Position numbers and translations under genes: made by a program
NCBI GenBank assembly: GCA_910584805.1
Contig: CAJUCB010000035.1
Coordinates: 1 to 19,209 of the forward strand
Direction: 5' to 3'
DNA: 19,209 nt
DNA from: an uncultured Oscillospiraceae bacterium
GTDB lineage: Bacteria > Bacillota > Clostridia > Oscillospirales > Oscillospiraceae
Shown here: one piece after another, positions 7,628-14,266 of the stretch
Numbering within the stretch: position 1 is the stretch's first letter
How the letters are laid out: the number at the start of each line of letters is the position of its first letter
Notes under the pieces: generated by a model
The model's database searches: none
Told to the model about the DNA's origin: nothing
Seen by the model: only the letters and a program-made list of their open reading frames with translations

Positions 7628-7734
7628 GAAATCGTAAGAAAGTCTGTAGGAAAACAGTTGAATACCGTGTGAGCAAGCAAGGAAAAGGCGCTTTTGTTTT
7701 TGGTACAATGACCGTGCCAAGGCAAGAGTGCCTT
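7621..7734 (+). promoter_or_regulatory. VanR-box-like repeats, extended -10 promoter and leader hairpin of the ABC operon
   Basis: Repeats TTTGTAGGAAA (7621, overlapping the kinase stop), TCGTAAGAAA (7632) and TCTGTAGGAAAA (7643) resemble those before the regulator gene; the GTA cores of the last two are 12 bases apart. An extended -10, TGGTACAAT (TACAAT 7704-7709), follows, without a recognisable -35 hexamer at the 17-base position (7681-7686). A short leader hairpin, AAGGCA/TGCCTT at 7719-7734, with TCATTTTA after it, may be a weak attenuator or mRNA stabiliser. The ABC start at 7765 has AAAGGAG 7-8 bases upstream. Confidence 0.55.
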
Positions 7735-7764
7735 TCATTTTAGGAACAGGAAAGGAGTTTTCAC

Positions 7765-8658
7765 ATGGAATTGCTGATCGACCACGTTTCCAAACAGTTC
7801 AAGGACAAAAAAGCCGTCAACAACATCAGCTTAGCCTTGACGCCGGGGGTGTGGGGCCTGCTGGGGGCCAACGGCGCGGGCAAGACGACTTTGATGCGGA
7901 TGATTGCGGGAATTATGCAGCCGTCCTCCGGCCAAGTGATATACGATGGCGTCCCCATTCAAACGCTGGGGGAGCAGTATCGTGATGTGTTCGGCTACCT
8001 GCCCCAGGAGTTCGGCTTTCACCAGGAGTTTACGGTCAAGGATTATCTGGCATACGTCGCCGCATTGAAAGGACTTCCAAAGCGGCAAAGCTGGCGGAGA
8101 ATACACGAATTGCTGGAACGGGTTTCGCTGCTGGATGTCTGCAACAAGAAAATTTCCAAACTCTCCGGCGGCATGAGGCGCCGGGTCGGAATTGCCCAAG
8201 CGCTGCTGAATGACCCGGAGGTTTTGATCTTGGATGAACCTACCGGGGGCCTTGACCCCGGCGAGCGGGTGCGTTTCCGCAATCTGCTTTCCGAGTTTGC
8301 CCATGACCGCATTGTGCTGATCTCCACGCACATCGTTCCCGACGTGGAGTATATCGCCACCTGTCACGCTATCATCAAGGGTGGCAATCTGTTGGCGACC
8401 GGAACAACAGAGGAATTGGTAAAGCTGGTAGAGGGCAAAGTATGGAGCTGTACAATCCCGGCGGACGCTGTACCAGAATACGAAAGCAGGCTCCAGATCA
8501 TCAGCCTGCGGAATGAGAATGACGGCAGTGTTTCCATCCGTTATCTGGCGGAGCGTCCCTGCAACGCCAATTCTGTTGCGGCGGCGCCCCGTTTGGAGGA
8601 TTTGTATTTATATCTGTTCCCCCAGAGCAGCGGGGAACGTGATAGGGGGTATCGTTAA
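7765..8658 (+). CDS. ABC transporter ATP-binding protein (ABC-2 exporter type)
   Basis: A 297-residue nucleotide-binding subunit. Motifs in order are Walker A GANGAGKTT (34-42), Q-loop GYLPQEFGF (77-85), signature LSGGMRRRVGIAQALL from 133, Walker B VLILDEPTGGLDP from 153, and the H-loop ISTHIV (His at 189). The C-terminal extension of about 90 residues after residue 205 is typical of the BcrA/LanF-like subunits of drug and lantibiotic exporters (CcmA/YhbH-type COG1131). It follows the VanS-like gene by 137 bases, which hold VanR-box-like repeats, and its TAA abuts the ATG of the permease gene, so the two are translated together. Export of an antimicrobial peptide, lipid or envelope-active compound is inferred from context only. 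Confidence 0.92.
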   Translation: MELLIDHVSKQFKDKKAVNNISLALTPGVWGLLGANGAGKTTLMRMIAGIMQPSSGQVIYDGVPIQTLGEQYRDVFGYLPQEFGFHQEFTVKDYLAYVAALKGLPKRQSWRRIHELLERVSLLDVCNKKISKLSGGMRRRVGIAQALLNDPEVLILDEPTGGLDPGERVRFRNLLSEFAHDRIVLISTHIVPDVEYIATCHAIIKGGNLLATGTTEELVKLVEGKVWSCTIPADAVPEYESRLQIISLRNENDGSVSIRYLAERPCNANSVAAAPRLEDLYLYLFPQSSGERDRGYR

Positions 8659-9906
8659 ATGGGAATTTTGCGGTTGGAATTAAAGCGGATACTGCACTCA
8701 AAACGCACCTGGATTTTGCTGGCACTGTCCCTGCTGTTCTCCGCGCTGCTGGCGTATCTCCCCACCACCTATTGTTACAGCAATGGCACGGACGAGGCGG
8801 GGAATGAGATCAGCTTGACAGGGCTTGCGTCTATCGCCTATGAAAAAGAACAACAGGCGGATGCCTCTGGTATCGTCACCCCGGAGCGAGTGCGGGAGGC
8901 CGTCGAAAGCTATCAAGCCTGCCTTATATCCTATGGTGTCACAGAGTCTTACGATTTGCCGGAGGGCGTCTATGAACGGGAGATACTTCCCATTGCCCCG
9001 CTTCTCCACGGTGTCAAGGAGGCGTTTGCCGACCCGAACACCGGTATGGCTCCCACGCTCATGGAAATCGACCCGGAGAAAATCAATGATTACTATTCCG
9101 TCTGCGAGGCCCGTCTGCGCTCTCTTATGGCGATGGAGCAGCCGGATAGCCAAGCGGCCCAGCACAAAGCTGTGGAAATGTATCGCCAAATTGAAAAGCC
9201 CTTTGAAGTCTATCCCGGTATGAGTTCCACCATTATGGACTATCAGAATATTATGGGATTTTTGGTGCTGCTGTTTTGTGTAATGCTTGCCGCTCCTGTG
9301 TTTTCTGCCGATTACCAGTCTGGTGCGGACGATATTCTGCGCTGTACCAAACACGGGAGAACAAGCCTGGGCGTCGCAAAATTACTTGCAGCTCTCTTGA
9401 TTGCTGGGCTGACATTTATCCTTTGCGCTGCTGTATTTATTCTGCTGGCTGATAGCTTGTTTGGCTGGGAATGTATCAAGACCTCCATCCAGATGATGTA
9501 CTCTATTGTGACGTTGGCAGACATGGACATAGGCCAACTGCAAGTTCTTTTCGCTGTTGCTGGCCTGCTTTCTGTTCTGGCCTCGGTCAGCTTCACCTTG
9601 TTTCTTTCCTCAAAGTGCAAAAGCACGGTATCGTCCCTTGCGGCATCACTGGTGTTCTGCATCGCGCCGGTGGTGATCTGTATGACTGTACCAGGGGTAT
9701 TGTCCACATGGCTGTGCAGCATCCTCCCCGCCAGTGGCACAAGTATCCAAGCGAGTATCCTCTATGCAATGACTGATTTCCAGTTTTTGAATGTTGGCAG
9801 TTTGGCTGTCTGGACACCCTATGCCATGATTGGGGCTTGTGTTATAGAAATCCCCCTGTTTTCATTCCTGACGGTTCGCTCATATTGTAAGCATACTGTA
9901 AATTGA
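8659..9906 (+). CDS. ABC-2 type permease with a large extracellular loop
   Basis: A 415-residue membrane protein paired with the preceding ATPase. It starts directly after the ATPase stop. I see a basic N-terminus (LELKRILHSKR), TM1 at about 18-35, then a hydrophilic region of about 160 residues (36-195), and TM segments at about 196-213, 237-265, 293-317, 322-346 and 385-405. The positive-inside pattern (KRILHSKR before TM1) puts the 160-residue region outside the cell. The order fits ABC-2 permeases of the ABC-2 transporter/COG1277-like group. The long loop between TM1 and TM2 could bind substrate or interact with the envelope. A strong hairpin terminator follows 40 bases after the stop. 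I cannot assign a substrate. Confidence 0.88.
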   Translation: MGILRLELKRILHSKRTWILLALSLLFSALLAYLPTTYCYSNGTDEAGNEISLTGLASIAYEKEQQADASGIVTPERVREAVESYQACLISYGVTESYDLPEGVYEREILPIAPLLHGVKEAFADPNTGMAPTLMEIDPEKINDYYSVCEARLRSLMAMEQPDSQAAQHKAVEMYRQIEKPFEVYPGMSSTIMDYQNIMGFLVLLFCVMLAAPVFSADYQSGADDILRCTKHGRTSLGVAKLLAALLIAGLTFILCAAVFILLADSLFGWECIKTSIQMMYSIVTLADMDIGQLQVLFAVAGLLSVLASVSFTLFLSSKCKSTVSSLAASLVFCIAPVVICMTVPGVLSTWLCSILPASGTSIQASILYAMTDFQFLNVGSLAVWTPYAMIGACVIEIPLFSFLTVRSYCKHTVN

Positions 9907-9945
9907 ACCTGTACCCTATGCCAACCCAGCGGGTGTGGTTTCTGC

Positions 9946-9979
9946 TCCCTGGCTTTCCCCTGTGCGGGAAAGCCAGGGA
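9946..9979. terminator. Hairpin terminator at a convergent junction
   Basis: A perfect 14-bp stem, TCCCTGGCTTTCCC (9946-9959) against 9966-9979, with a 6-nt loop, followed on the plus strand by TGTTATGTTTT. It lies between the permease stop (9906) and the minus-strand dehydratase/activator stop (9989). The T-rich tail favours the plus-strand direction, but the hairpin could serve both. Confidence 0.8.
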
Positions 9980-9988
9980 TGTTATGTT

Positions 9989-11641
9989 TTAAGCCTGGGG
10001 CAGTTCCAGGGCGAACAACGCCGCACCCAGGGCGCCGCAGAGCTGGGCGTCCTCGTGGATGAACAGGGGCAGGCCAAGGTTTTCCTCGATGGCCTTCACC
10101 ACCCCCTGGTTGTGGGACACGCCCCCGGTCATCATACACACCGCCTCCCCCTTCACCCGCCGGAACAAGGCGGCGGCCCGGGCGGCTACGGAGTTGTTCA
10201 GCCCGTGGACGATATCCGGCAGGGCCTTGTTTTGGGCCACCAGGGAGACTACCTCCGAGTCGGCAAATACGGTACACATGGAGGAGATGGTGATATCCTC
10301 TTTCCAGTCCAGGCCAATCTTGCTGATTTCCTCCAAGCTCAGCTCCAGGGTCCGGGCCATCATCTCCAAAAAGCGGCCGGTGCCGGCGGCGCACTTGTCG
10401 TTCATCACAAAGTTTACCACCCCGCCATGGTCATCCAGGCGAATCACCTTGCTGTCCTGGCCGCCGATGTCGATTACTGTGCGTACCTGGGGGTTGAGGA
10501 AGTGGGCCCCCTTGGCGTGGCAGGTAATCTCCGTGACGGACTTGTCTCCGGCGGTGATTACCGAGCGGCCGTAGCCAGTGGTGACGGTGGCAATCAAGTC
10601 CTGTTGTGCCAGCCCCGCTGCCTCCAAAGCCTGGTCCAGGGCCCGGGCCGCGCCCCCGGAGGCCCCCGCCCCGGTGGGCAGGATCACCTTGGCCTTGATG
10701 TTCTTGTCCTGGTCCAAAATCACCACATCGGTGGTGGTGGAACCGCTGTCGATGCCAGCATAGTAGCCCTGGGCGGCGGGGCCGGTGTTTGGGGCCTCCT
10801 GGCTTTGGAAGCCCTCGGCAAAGGCCTCCAAGCGGGTACGCAGCTGTTCCTGGCTCTGGCGGGTGCCGTCGGATTCCAGCTTGAGAAGTGGCACGGATAA
10901 CTCCTCCTTTAGTTGGGCGTATTCAAAGCCGTAGTAGTCGCAGAATTTCACGGTGTGGTACACCACCCCTTGCAGCCCTGGGTCGTTGTATAGCTGCTTC
11001 CGGCCGCTTTTGTCGGTCATGCGCATACAGGGGATTTGCCCCAGCAGGGCCCGGGCGTACTGTTCCATGAGGGCGTCGAAGTCCTCTGCTGCCGGGTCTG
11101 GGGCCCCCACGCTGCGGTTGTTCACGCAAGTGCTGTTCTCTGTGGGCAGAGGCAGGAGCTGCTGCGTCATCTGGAACAAATCCGCCCCCATCCGCGCCCC
11201 CAGGACGGTGATGTGGGGGCCGGTGAGGGGGCGCTCCGGCTGGAACGCCGCCAGGAATGCGGCCCGGTCGAAGCGGGTCCCCTTGTAGGTTCCGTATGCC
11301 TCTGCCAGGGCAATCAACTGCCCCTTGGCGTGGTCCACGGAACAGCCCCCTTGGTTGTGGAGCAGGTCCAGCATGTACAAAAAGTCCAGGTTTCCATATT
11401 CCTTTAAGATGTCATAGGCGCTGCGGATGGTGTCGCAGCAGTTCACCAAAACCAGTTCCCGAATTCCCCCGCTGAGCACCGCTTGCAGGATGGACTTGCC
11501 AAAGCCACAGAGGTTGGGGTGGGCCACCTGGTCGGAGAGGTCAAAGTTTTCCGGGGCCTCGTCCAGAAGGACGCAGGTTCCACCCAGGGCAGTCAACAGC
11601 TCTGTGGGGGTGTATTTGCAGATGTAGTGGGTGGGATTCAT
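9989..11641 (-). CDS. 2-hydroxyacyl-CoA dehydratase subunit-like domain fused to HgdC/BadF-type activator ATPase
   Basis: A 550-residue two-domain protein. Residues 1 to about 260 resemble a 2-hydroxyacyl-CoA dehydratase subunit (HgdB/FldC-like): YTPTELLTALGG, CGFGKSILQAVLSGG (C45), LVNCCDTIRSAYD (C68, C69) and VKFCDYYGFEYAQLKEE (C234). Residues from about 293 are an ASKHA-fold activator: the phosphate-binding loop GIDSGSTTTDVVILD from 296, TGYGRS, the DIGGQDSK block from 391, NDKCAAGTGRF (C417) and SSMCTVFADSEV (C456), and the adenine-binding MTGGVSHNQG. C417 and C456 correspond to the two Cys that hold the bridging [4Fe-4S] cluster in HgdC dimers. In this family the activator hydrolyses ATP to drive one electron into the dehydratase. 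The two parts are usually separate proteins; the fusion is unusual. Its ATG overlaps the upstream gene stop by four bases. Substrate unknown. Confidence 0.88.
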   Translation of the reverse strand: MNPTHYICKYTPTELLTALGGTCVLLDEAPENFDLSDQVAHPNLCGFGKSILQAVLSGGIRELVLVNCCDTIRSAYDILKEYGNLDFLYMLDLLHNQGGCSVDHAKGQLIALAEAYGTYKGTRFDRAAFLAAFQPERPLTGPHITVLGARMGADLFQMTQQLLPLPTENSTCVNNRSVGAPDPAAEDFDALMEQYARALLGQIPCMRMTDKSGRKQLYNDPGLQGVVYHTVKFCDYYGFEYAQLKEELSVPLLKLESDGTRQSQEQLRTRLEAFAEGFQSQEAPNTGPAAQGYYAGIDSGSTTTDVVILDQDKNIKAKVILPTGAGASGGAARALDQALEAAGLAQQDLIATVTTGYGRSVITAGDKSVTEITCHAKGAHFLNPQVRTVIDIGGQDSKVIRLDDHGGVVNFVMNDKCAAGTGRFLEMMARTLELSLEEISKIGLDWKEDITISSMCTVFADSEVVSLVAQNKALPDIVHGLNNSVAARAAALFRRVKGEAVCMMTGGVSHNQGVVKAIEENLGLPLFIHEDAQLCGALGAALFALELPQA

Positions 11642-12918
11642 GCCGTGCCTCCTTCCGCCTGGGCGTTGAGCAGTTCCAAAAAGGCTTCCATGCGGGTGGC
11701 GGCCTGTCCCTCACCGCCAAAGCCCCGGTCGCAGCTGTCCCCGTCCAGCAGGAGGGTGGGCAGGCCCTGGGCTTCAAAGGCCCGCTTGCCCAACTGCGCA
11801 CCGCCAAGGGTGTGCTTGCAGCCCCAGTGGCAGAACCAGACGGCGCCCTCGGCGTGGACCTGTTTTGCGATTTTTAGGGCCTTGTCAATCCGCCGCTGGG
11901 CGGGGCCGTTGAAGGGGGAGTACACCAACCGCTTGGCCATGGTCTCATAGGGCTTTTCCGGGTCCGCGTCGGGGACATAGCCCTCGTAACTCATGTCCGA
12001 GGCCACAATCTGTACCTTCGGGTTGTGATCGAAGAGGGCGCGGAGCGGGGGCACCCAATAGGGGGTGGTGTGGAGCCATAGGAGCTGCCGTCCCCTGGCG
12101 GGGCCTGCGGCCCGGGCTTCCAAAACCATCTGCCGGGCCACCGCCTCACTCTCCGGGGAGCCCAGGAGCAGGTGGAAGGCGGCGGTGCGGTAGAGCTCGC
12201 TGGTGAGGTCGCTGAGCAGCTCCTTCCCCGCCCGTTGGGTGAGGAAATCGTTGTAAAATTGCAGGGTGCGCTGGCCGCGCCCCACGGTGTGGATCAGCCG
12301 GGCCTCATCCACGGGCACACCGGTTTGGGCTTCCAGAAAGCCGCTCATCTCCCGGAGCTGCCCGGCCACATAGTCCACTGCCTGGGGGGTCTGCTCATAG
12401 GGAATGTCAATGGAGAAGTGGGGCACACCGTAGTGCTCGGCCAGGTAGCGGAAGGTGAGGGTGTTGGCGTCGCAAGCCAGGGAGGTATTTAAGATAAAGC
12501 GGGGCCGGGGCATCAGGGCCATCTGGGCCGCGCCGATGAAGACCTTGTGGTAGGAACACAGGGAGGTGGGGATGCCCGCATCCTCCGCGTGGCGCAAAAA
12601 AGACTCCTCGGCCATAGAGCCGGAGAGATAGCTGGAAAAGGCCTCACAGGAGTAGGGCAACAGGCCTTGGGTGAGCAGGGGTTCACAGGGGGTGAAGAGG
12701 CTCACCATTACGTTTTTTTCCGGCCGGGCCAGGCAGTTTACCATGGCGGCGTTCACCGCCTGGAAGAGCATCCGGTCGGACTTGGAGCGGTTCCCTCGCT
12801 GCAAGCGGTTTTTCAGGCCGTTGGCCCGCCAGCCCAGCAGGAGGAAACGCCGGGCCTTGTCCGGGTCTCGCTGGGAAAGCTGGGTGACGCGCTGGCCAAA
12901 GGCCGCGGTGATGTCCAT
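11638..12918 (-). CDS. 2-hydroxyacyl-CoA dehydratase family (HgdA/HgdB/FldB-like) Fe-S subunit
   Basis: A 426-residue protein of the 2-hydroxyacyl-CoA dehydratase/benzoyl-CoA reductase/double-cubane cluster superfamily. It has the typical fold landmarks: TPCEPLLTQGLLP (C78), YSCEAFSSYLSG (C91), SLCSYHKV (C121), NTSLACDANTLTFRYLAEHYGVPHF split around C149, WFCHWGCKHT (C363, C367), and the C-terminal LDGDSCDRGFGGEGQAATR (C396). The Cys at about 91, 121/149 and 363 are candidates for ligating a [4Fe-4S] or larger cluster, as in HgdAB. AAGGAGG lies about seven bases before the ATG. It overlaps the next gene by ATGA, so the two proteins are likely partners. No CoA-transferase, acyl-CoA dehydrogenase or electron-transfer flavoprotein gene is adjacent, so a fermentative dehydration pathway is not shown; a reductase or double-cubane-type role is equally possible. 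Confidence 0.88.
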   Translation of the reverse strand: MDITAAFGQRVTQLSQRDPDKARRFLLLGWRANGLKNRLQRGNRSKSDRMLFQAVNAAMVNCLARPEKNVMVSLFTPCEPLLTQGLLPYSCEAFSSYLSGSMAEESFLRHAEDAGIPTSLCSYHKVFIGAAQMALMPRPRFILNTSLACDANTLTFRYLAEHYGVPHFSIDIPYEQTPQAVDYVAGQLREMSGFLEAQTGVPVDEARLIHTVGRGQRTLQFYNDFLTQRAGKELLSDLTSELYRTAAFHLLLGSPESEAVARQMVLEARAAGPARGRQLLWLHTTPYWVPPLRALFDHNPKVQIVASDMSYEGYVPDADPEKPYETMAKRLVYSPFNGPAQRRIDKALKIAKQVHAEGAVWFCHWGCKHTLGGAQLGKRAFEAQGLPTLLLDGDSCDRGFGGEGQAATRMEAFLELLNAQAEGGTA

Positions 12919-12961
12919 AAAAAGTTTCCTCCTTCCCGCCCTTGGGGCGAAAACTGAGAAT

Positions 12962-12990
12962 AGTTTACCACGTTCTGTTTGGTAAGTAAA
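12962..12990 (-). promoter_or_regulatory. Candidate promoter of the dehydratase operon with an internal inverted repeat
   Basis: Read on the minus strand, TTTACT (12990-12985) and TAAACT (12967-12962) are separated by 17 bases, with a TGG just before the -10. Between and slightly overlapping them is an inverted repeat, TTACCA/TGGTAA (12965-12970 and 12980-12985, 9-base spacer), placed where a repressor would block RNA polymerase. The operon start at 12918 lies 44 bases downstream with AAGGAGG before it. Confidence 0.45.
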
Positions 12991-12995
12991 GAAAA

Positions 12996-13017
12996 AACCG
13001 CCCCACCGGGGGCGGTT
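12996..13017 (-). terminator. Minus-strand intrinsic terminator just upstream of the dehydratase promoter
   Basis: A 9-bp perfect stem (AACCGCCCC at 12996-13004 with 13009-13017) and a 4-base loop. On the minus strand it is followed by TTTTTTCTTTA, a proper T-tract. No minus-strand gene ends just before it; the plus-strand hicBA pair lies to its right. It would therefore stop read-through or antisense transcription entering the dehydratase operon from the right. It could also be an attenuator if a promoter exists further right. Confidence 0.65.
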
Positions 13018-13086
13018 CGGACAGCGCGATAGATGTTGACGGCGAGAGTGGGATATGGACCTGGGGAGAAATGATGCTGTGTCTGG

Positions 13087-13115
13087 TTGATATTTTGGGG
13101 GAATCGTATTAAAAT
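13087..13115 (+). promoter_or_regulatory. Sigma-A type promoter of the hicBA pair
   Basis: TTGATA (13087-13092) and TAAAAT (13110-13115) with exactly 17 bases between, 46 bases before the GTG start of the antitoxin gene. AAGGAGGG at 13145-13152 is the ribosome binding site. The 13018-13086 stretch holds nothing else I can identify. Confidence 0.65.
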
Positions 13116-13160
13116 AAACAGTATATCAATGCAATGAGGATGTGAAGGAGGGATACAAGT

Positions 13161-13379
13161 GTGGACTATGTTGTGAATTTAGTGTGGGATTCTGAAGCTG
13201 GGGTTTGGATTGCTACCAGTGATGACATTCCTGGTCTTGTTCTGGAATCTGGTTCATTTGATGCCTTACTGGAGCGTGTCCGCTATGCCGTGCCGGAGCT
13301 GCTTGCGTTGAATCAGGCGAACGTTCCTTCGTTGAATGTAACGTTTTTATCAGAACGCCATGAAAGGATTGCACTGTAA
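13161..13379 (+). CDS. hicB: HicB-like antitoxin (DUF1902)
   Basis: A 72-residue protein of the DUF1902/HicB type: VVNLVWDSEAGVWIATSDDIPGLVLE is the typical degenerate RNase-H-like fold of HicB antitoxins, followed by a helix (FDALLERVRYAVPELL). It lacks an obvious extra C-terminal DNA-binding domain, so autoregulation would need another mechanism or the complex itself. The start is GTG at 13161, with AAGGAGGG about nine bases upstream. The stop shares one base with the start of the toxin gene (TAATG), so the pair is translationally coupled with antitoxin first, the reverse of the classic hicA-hicB order. Its job is to bind and neutralise the HicA RNase encoded next. Confidence 0.85.
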   Translation: MDYVVNLVWDSEAGVWIATSDDIPGLVLESGSFDALLERVRYAVPELLALNQANVPSLNVTFLSERHERIAL

Positions 13380-13576
13380 TGGCGGAGTATGAAAAGAAAG
13401 TTCGTGAAATTTTAACTAAGTATCAGTGTACCTTTCAGCGGCATGGAAAAGGAGACCATGACATTTGGTATAGCCCCATCACCTGCCGCAATGTCACGGT
13501 TGACACAAAGATCAAATCGCGCCATACAGCAAACGCAATTTTGAAGCAGAGTGGAATCGACGAGAGATTCCGATAA
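13379..13576 (+). CDS. hicA: HicA-like toxin (mRNA interferase)
   Basis: A 65-residue protein with the HicA dsRBD-like fold: VREILTKYQCTFQRHGKGDHDIWYSP, then VTVDTKIKSRHTANAILKQSGI. HicA toxins cleave mRNA and tmRNA using a conserved His in a G-S/D-H motif; here it is H27 in KGDHDIW. The C-terminal HTANAILKQSGID matches the family helix that ends with LKQAGI. Codon use is more AT-rich than the flanking genes, consistent with horizontal spread, which is common for such pairs. It ends 10 bases before a strong terminator. Both genes look intact. Confidence 0.85.
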   Translation: MAEYEKKVREILTKYQCTFQRHGKGDHDIWYSPITCRNVTVDTKIKSRHTANAILKQSGIDERFR

Positions 13577-13585
13577 CGTAAAAAA

Positions 13586-13627
13586 GCCCGCCCTGGAACA
13601 CAGTGTTCCAAGGCGGGCCAATTTTTT
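13586..13627. terminator. Bidirectional terminator between hicA and the LUD gene
   Basis: Arms 13586-13601 and 13603-13618 pair over 16 positions with one mismatch (the centre opens to a small loop). On the plus strand ATTTTTT follows; on the minus strand GCTTTTTTACG follows. It closes hicBA from the left and the LUD-domain gene, ending at 13631, from the right. Confidence 0.88.
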
Positions 13628-13630
13628 ACA

Positions 13631-14227
13631 TCAATACCCAATCTCTTCCCCGATCAAAACCACATAACAGTTCTCCGTCCCGTTGAGCTTCCGCCAGAGC
13701 ACGTTGAGCTCCCGGCAAATCCGCTCCGGACTCTTACAGTCGTAGCATTTCAGCTCCTTCAGGGCGCAGGGGGTCTTGCGGCCCAGACGGCGGGCATTCA
13801 GGGGGCTGGCCACATTCCGGGCCCGCCAGAGGGCTTTGTCAAAGGTTTCCGCAACCTTGTTCACCCCGGCGATGTAATAGACCGCCTCCTTGGCGGAGGT
13901 GGCGGCGGAGATGCGGTTGCCGGTGCCGTCGATGTTGATGAGCTCTCCGGTTTCCGCAATGCCGTTGACACTGGACAGGTACACCTGGGCAGCGGCGGCT
14001 TGGGCTAAGGTTTCCGGTCCAGGGACCTTGGCGTGCCAAGCGACCTGGTTGTCTGCCTGAAGGCGTTCATAGATGCCCAGGGCCTCCAAGGTCATACTGC
14101 CGCCCATGCCGATGGTCTTGCCGTGGAGGGTGTCCACCAGATAGTCAGCGGCCTCCTGGGCGGTGGGGAAGTAGAGGTAGGTGAATCCCCGCTCCTCTAG
14201 GTTTTTCTGCAATGCTTCCAGGTTCAT
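13631..14227 (-). CDS. LUD domain-containing protein (lactate utilization C-like)
   Basis: A 198-residue soluble protein of the LUD (DUF162) family, related to LutC/YkgG. Typical blocks are visible: TIGMGGSMTLEALGIYE, an AETGELINIDGTGNR segment, VYYIAGVNKVAETFDKALWRAR, SPLNARRLGRKTPC, and the CYDCKSPERIC cysteine motif near the C-terminus. LutABC oxidises L-lactate to pyruvate, but stand-alone LUD proteins like this one, without lutA and lutB neighbours, are common in Clostridia and have no firm role. AAGGAGG precedes the ATG. It follows the Na/Pi transporter gene by 39 bases on the same strand, so they may share a transcript. The Cys motif could hold a metal or Fe-S centre; that is inference. 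Confidence 0.9.
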   Translation of the reverse strand: MNLEALQKNLEERGFTYLYFPTAQEAADYLVDTLHGKTIGMGGSMTLEALGIYERLQADNQVAWHAKVPGPETLAQAAAAQVYLSSVNGIAETGELINIDGTGNRISAATSAKEAVYYIAGVNKVAETFDKALWRARNVASPLNARRLGRKTPCALKELKCYDCKSPERICRELNVLWRKLNGTENCYVVLIGEEIGY

Positions 14228-14266
14228 AACAAAGTCCTCCTTTTAGAACTGCGTGGCTGTGGGGAA

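Noticed and set aside
9935..10900. Plus-strand open frame opposite the activator fusion
   Set aside because: No domain motifs and no coherent ribosome binding site; the minus-strand protein has complete ASKHA motifs.
13018..13086. Small gene or RNA between the minus-strand terminator and the hicBA promoter
   Set aside because: No frame with a ribosome binding site and no stable structure beyond the terminator itself.
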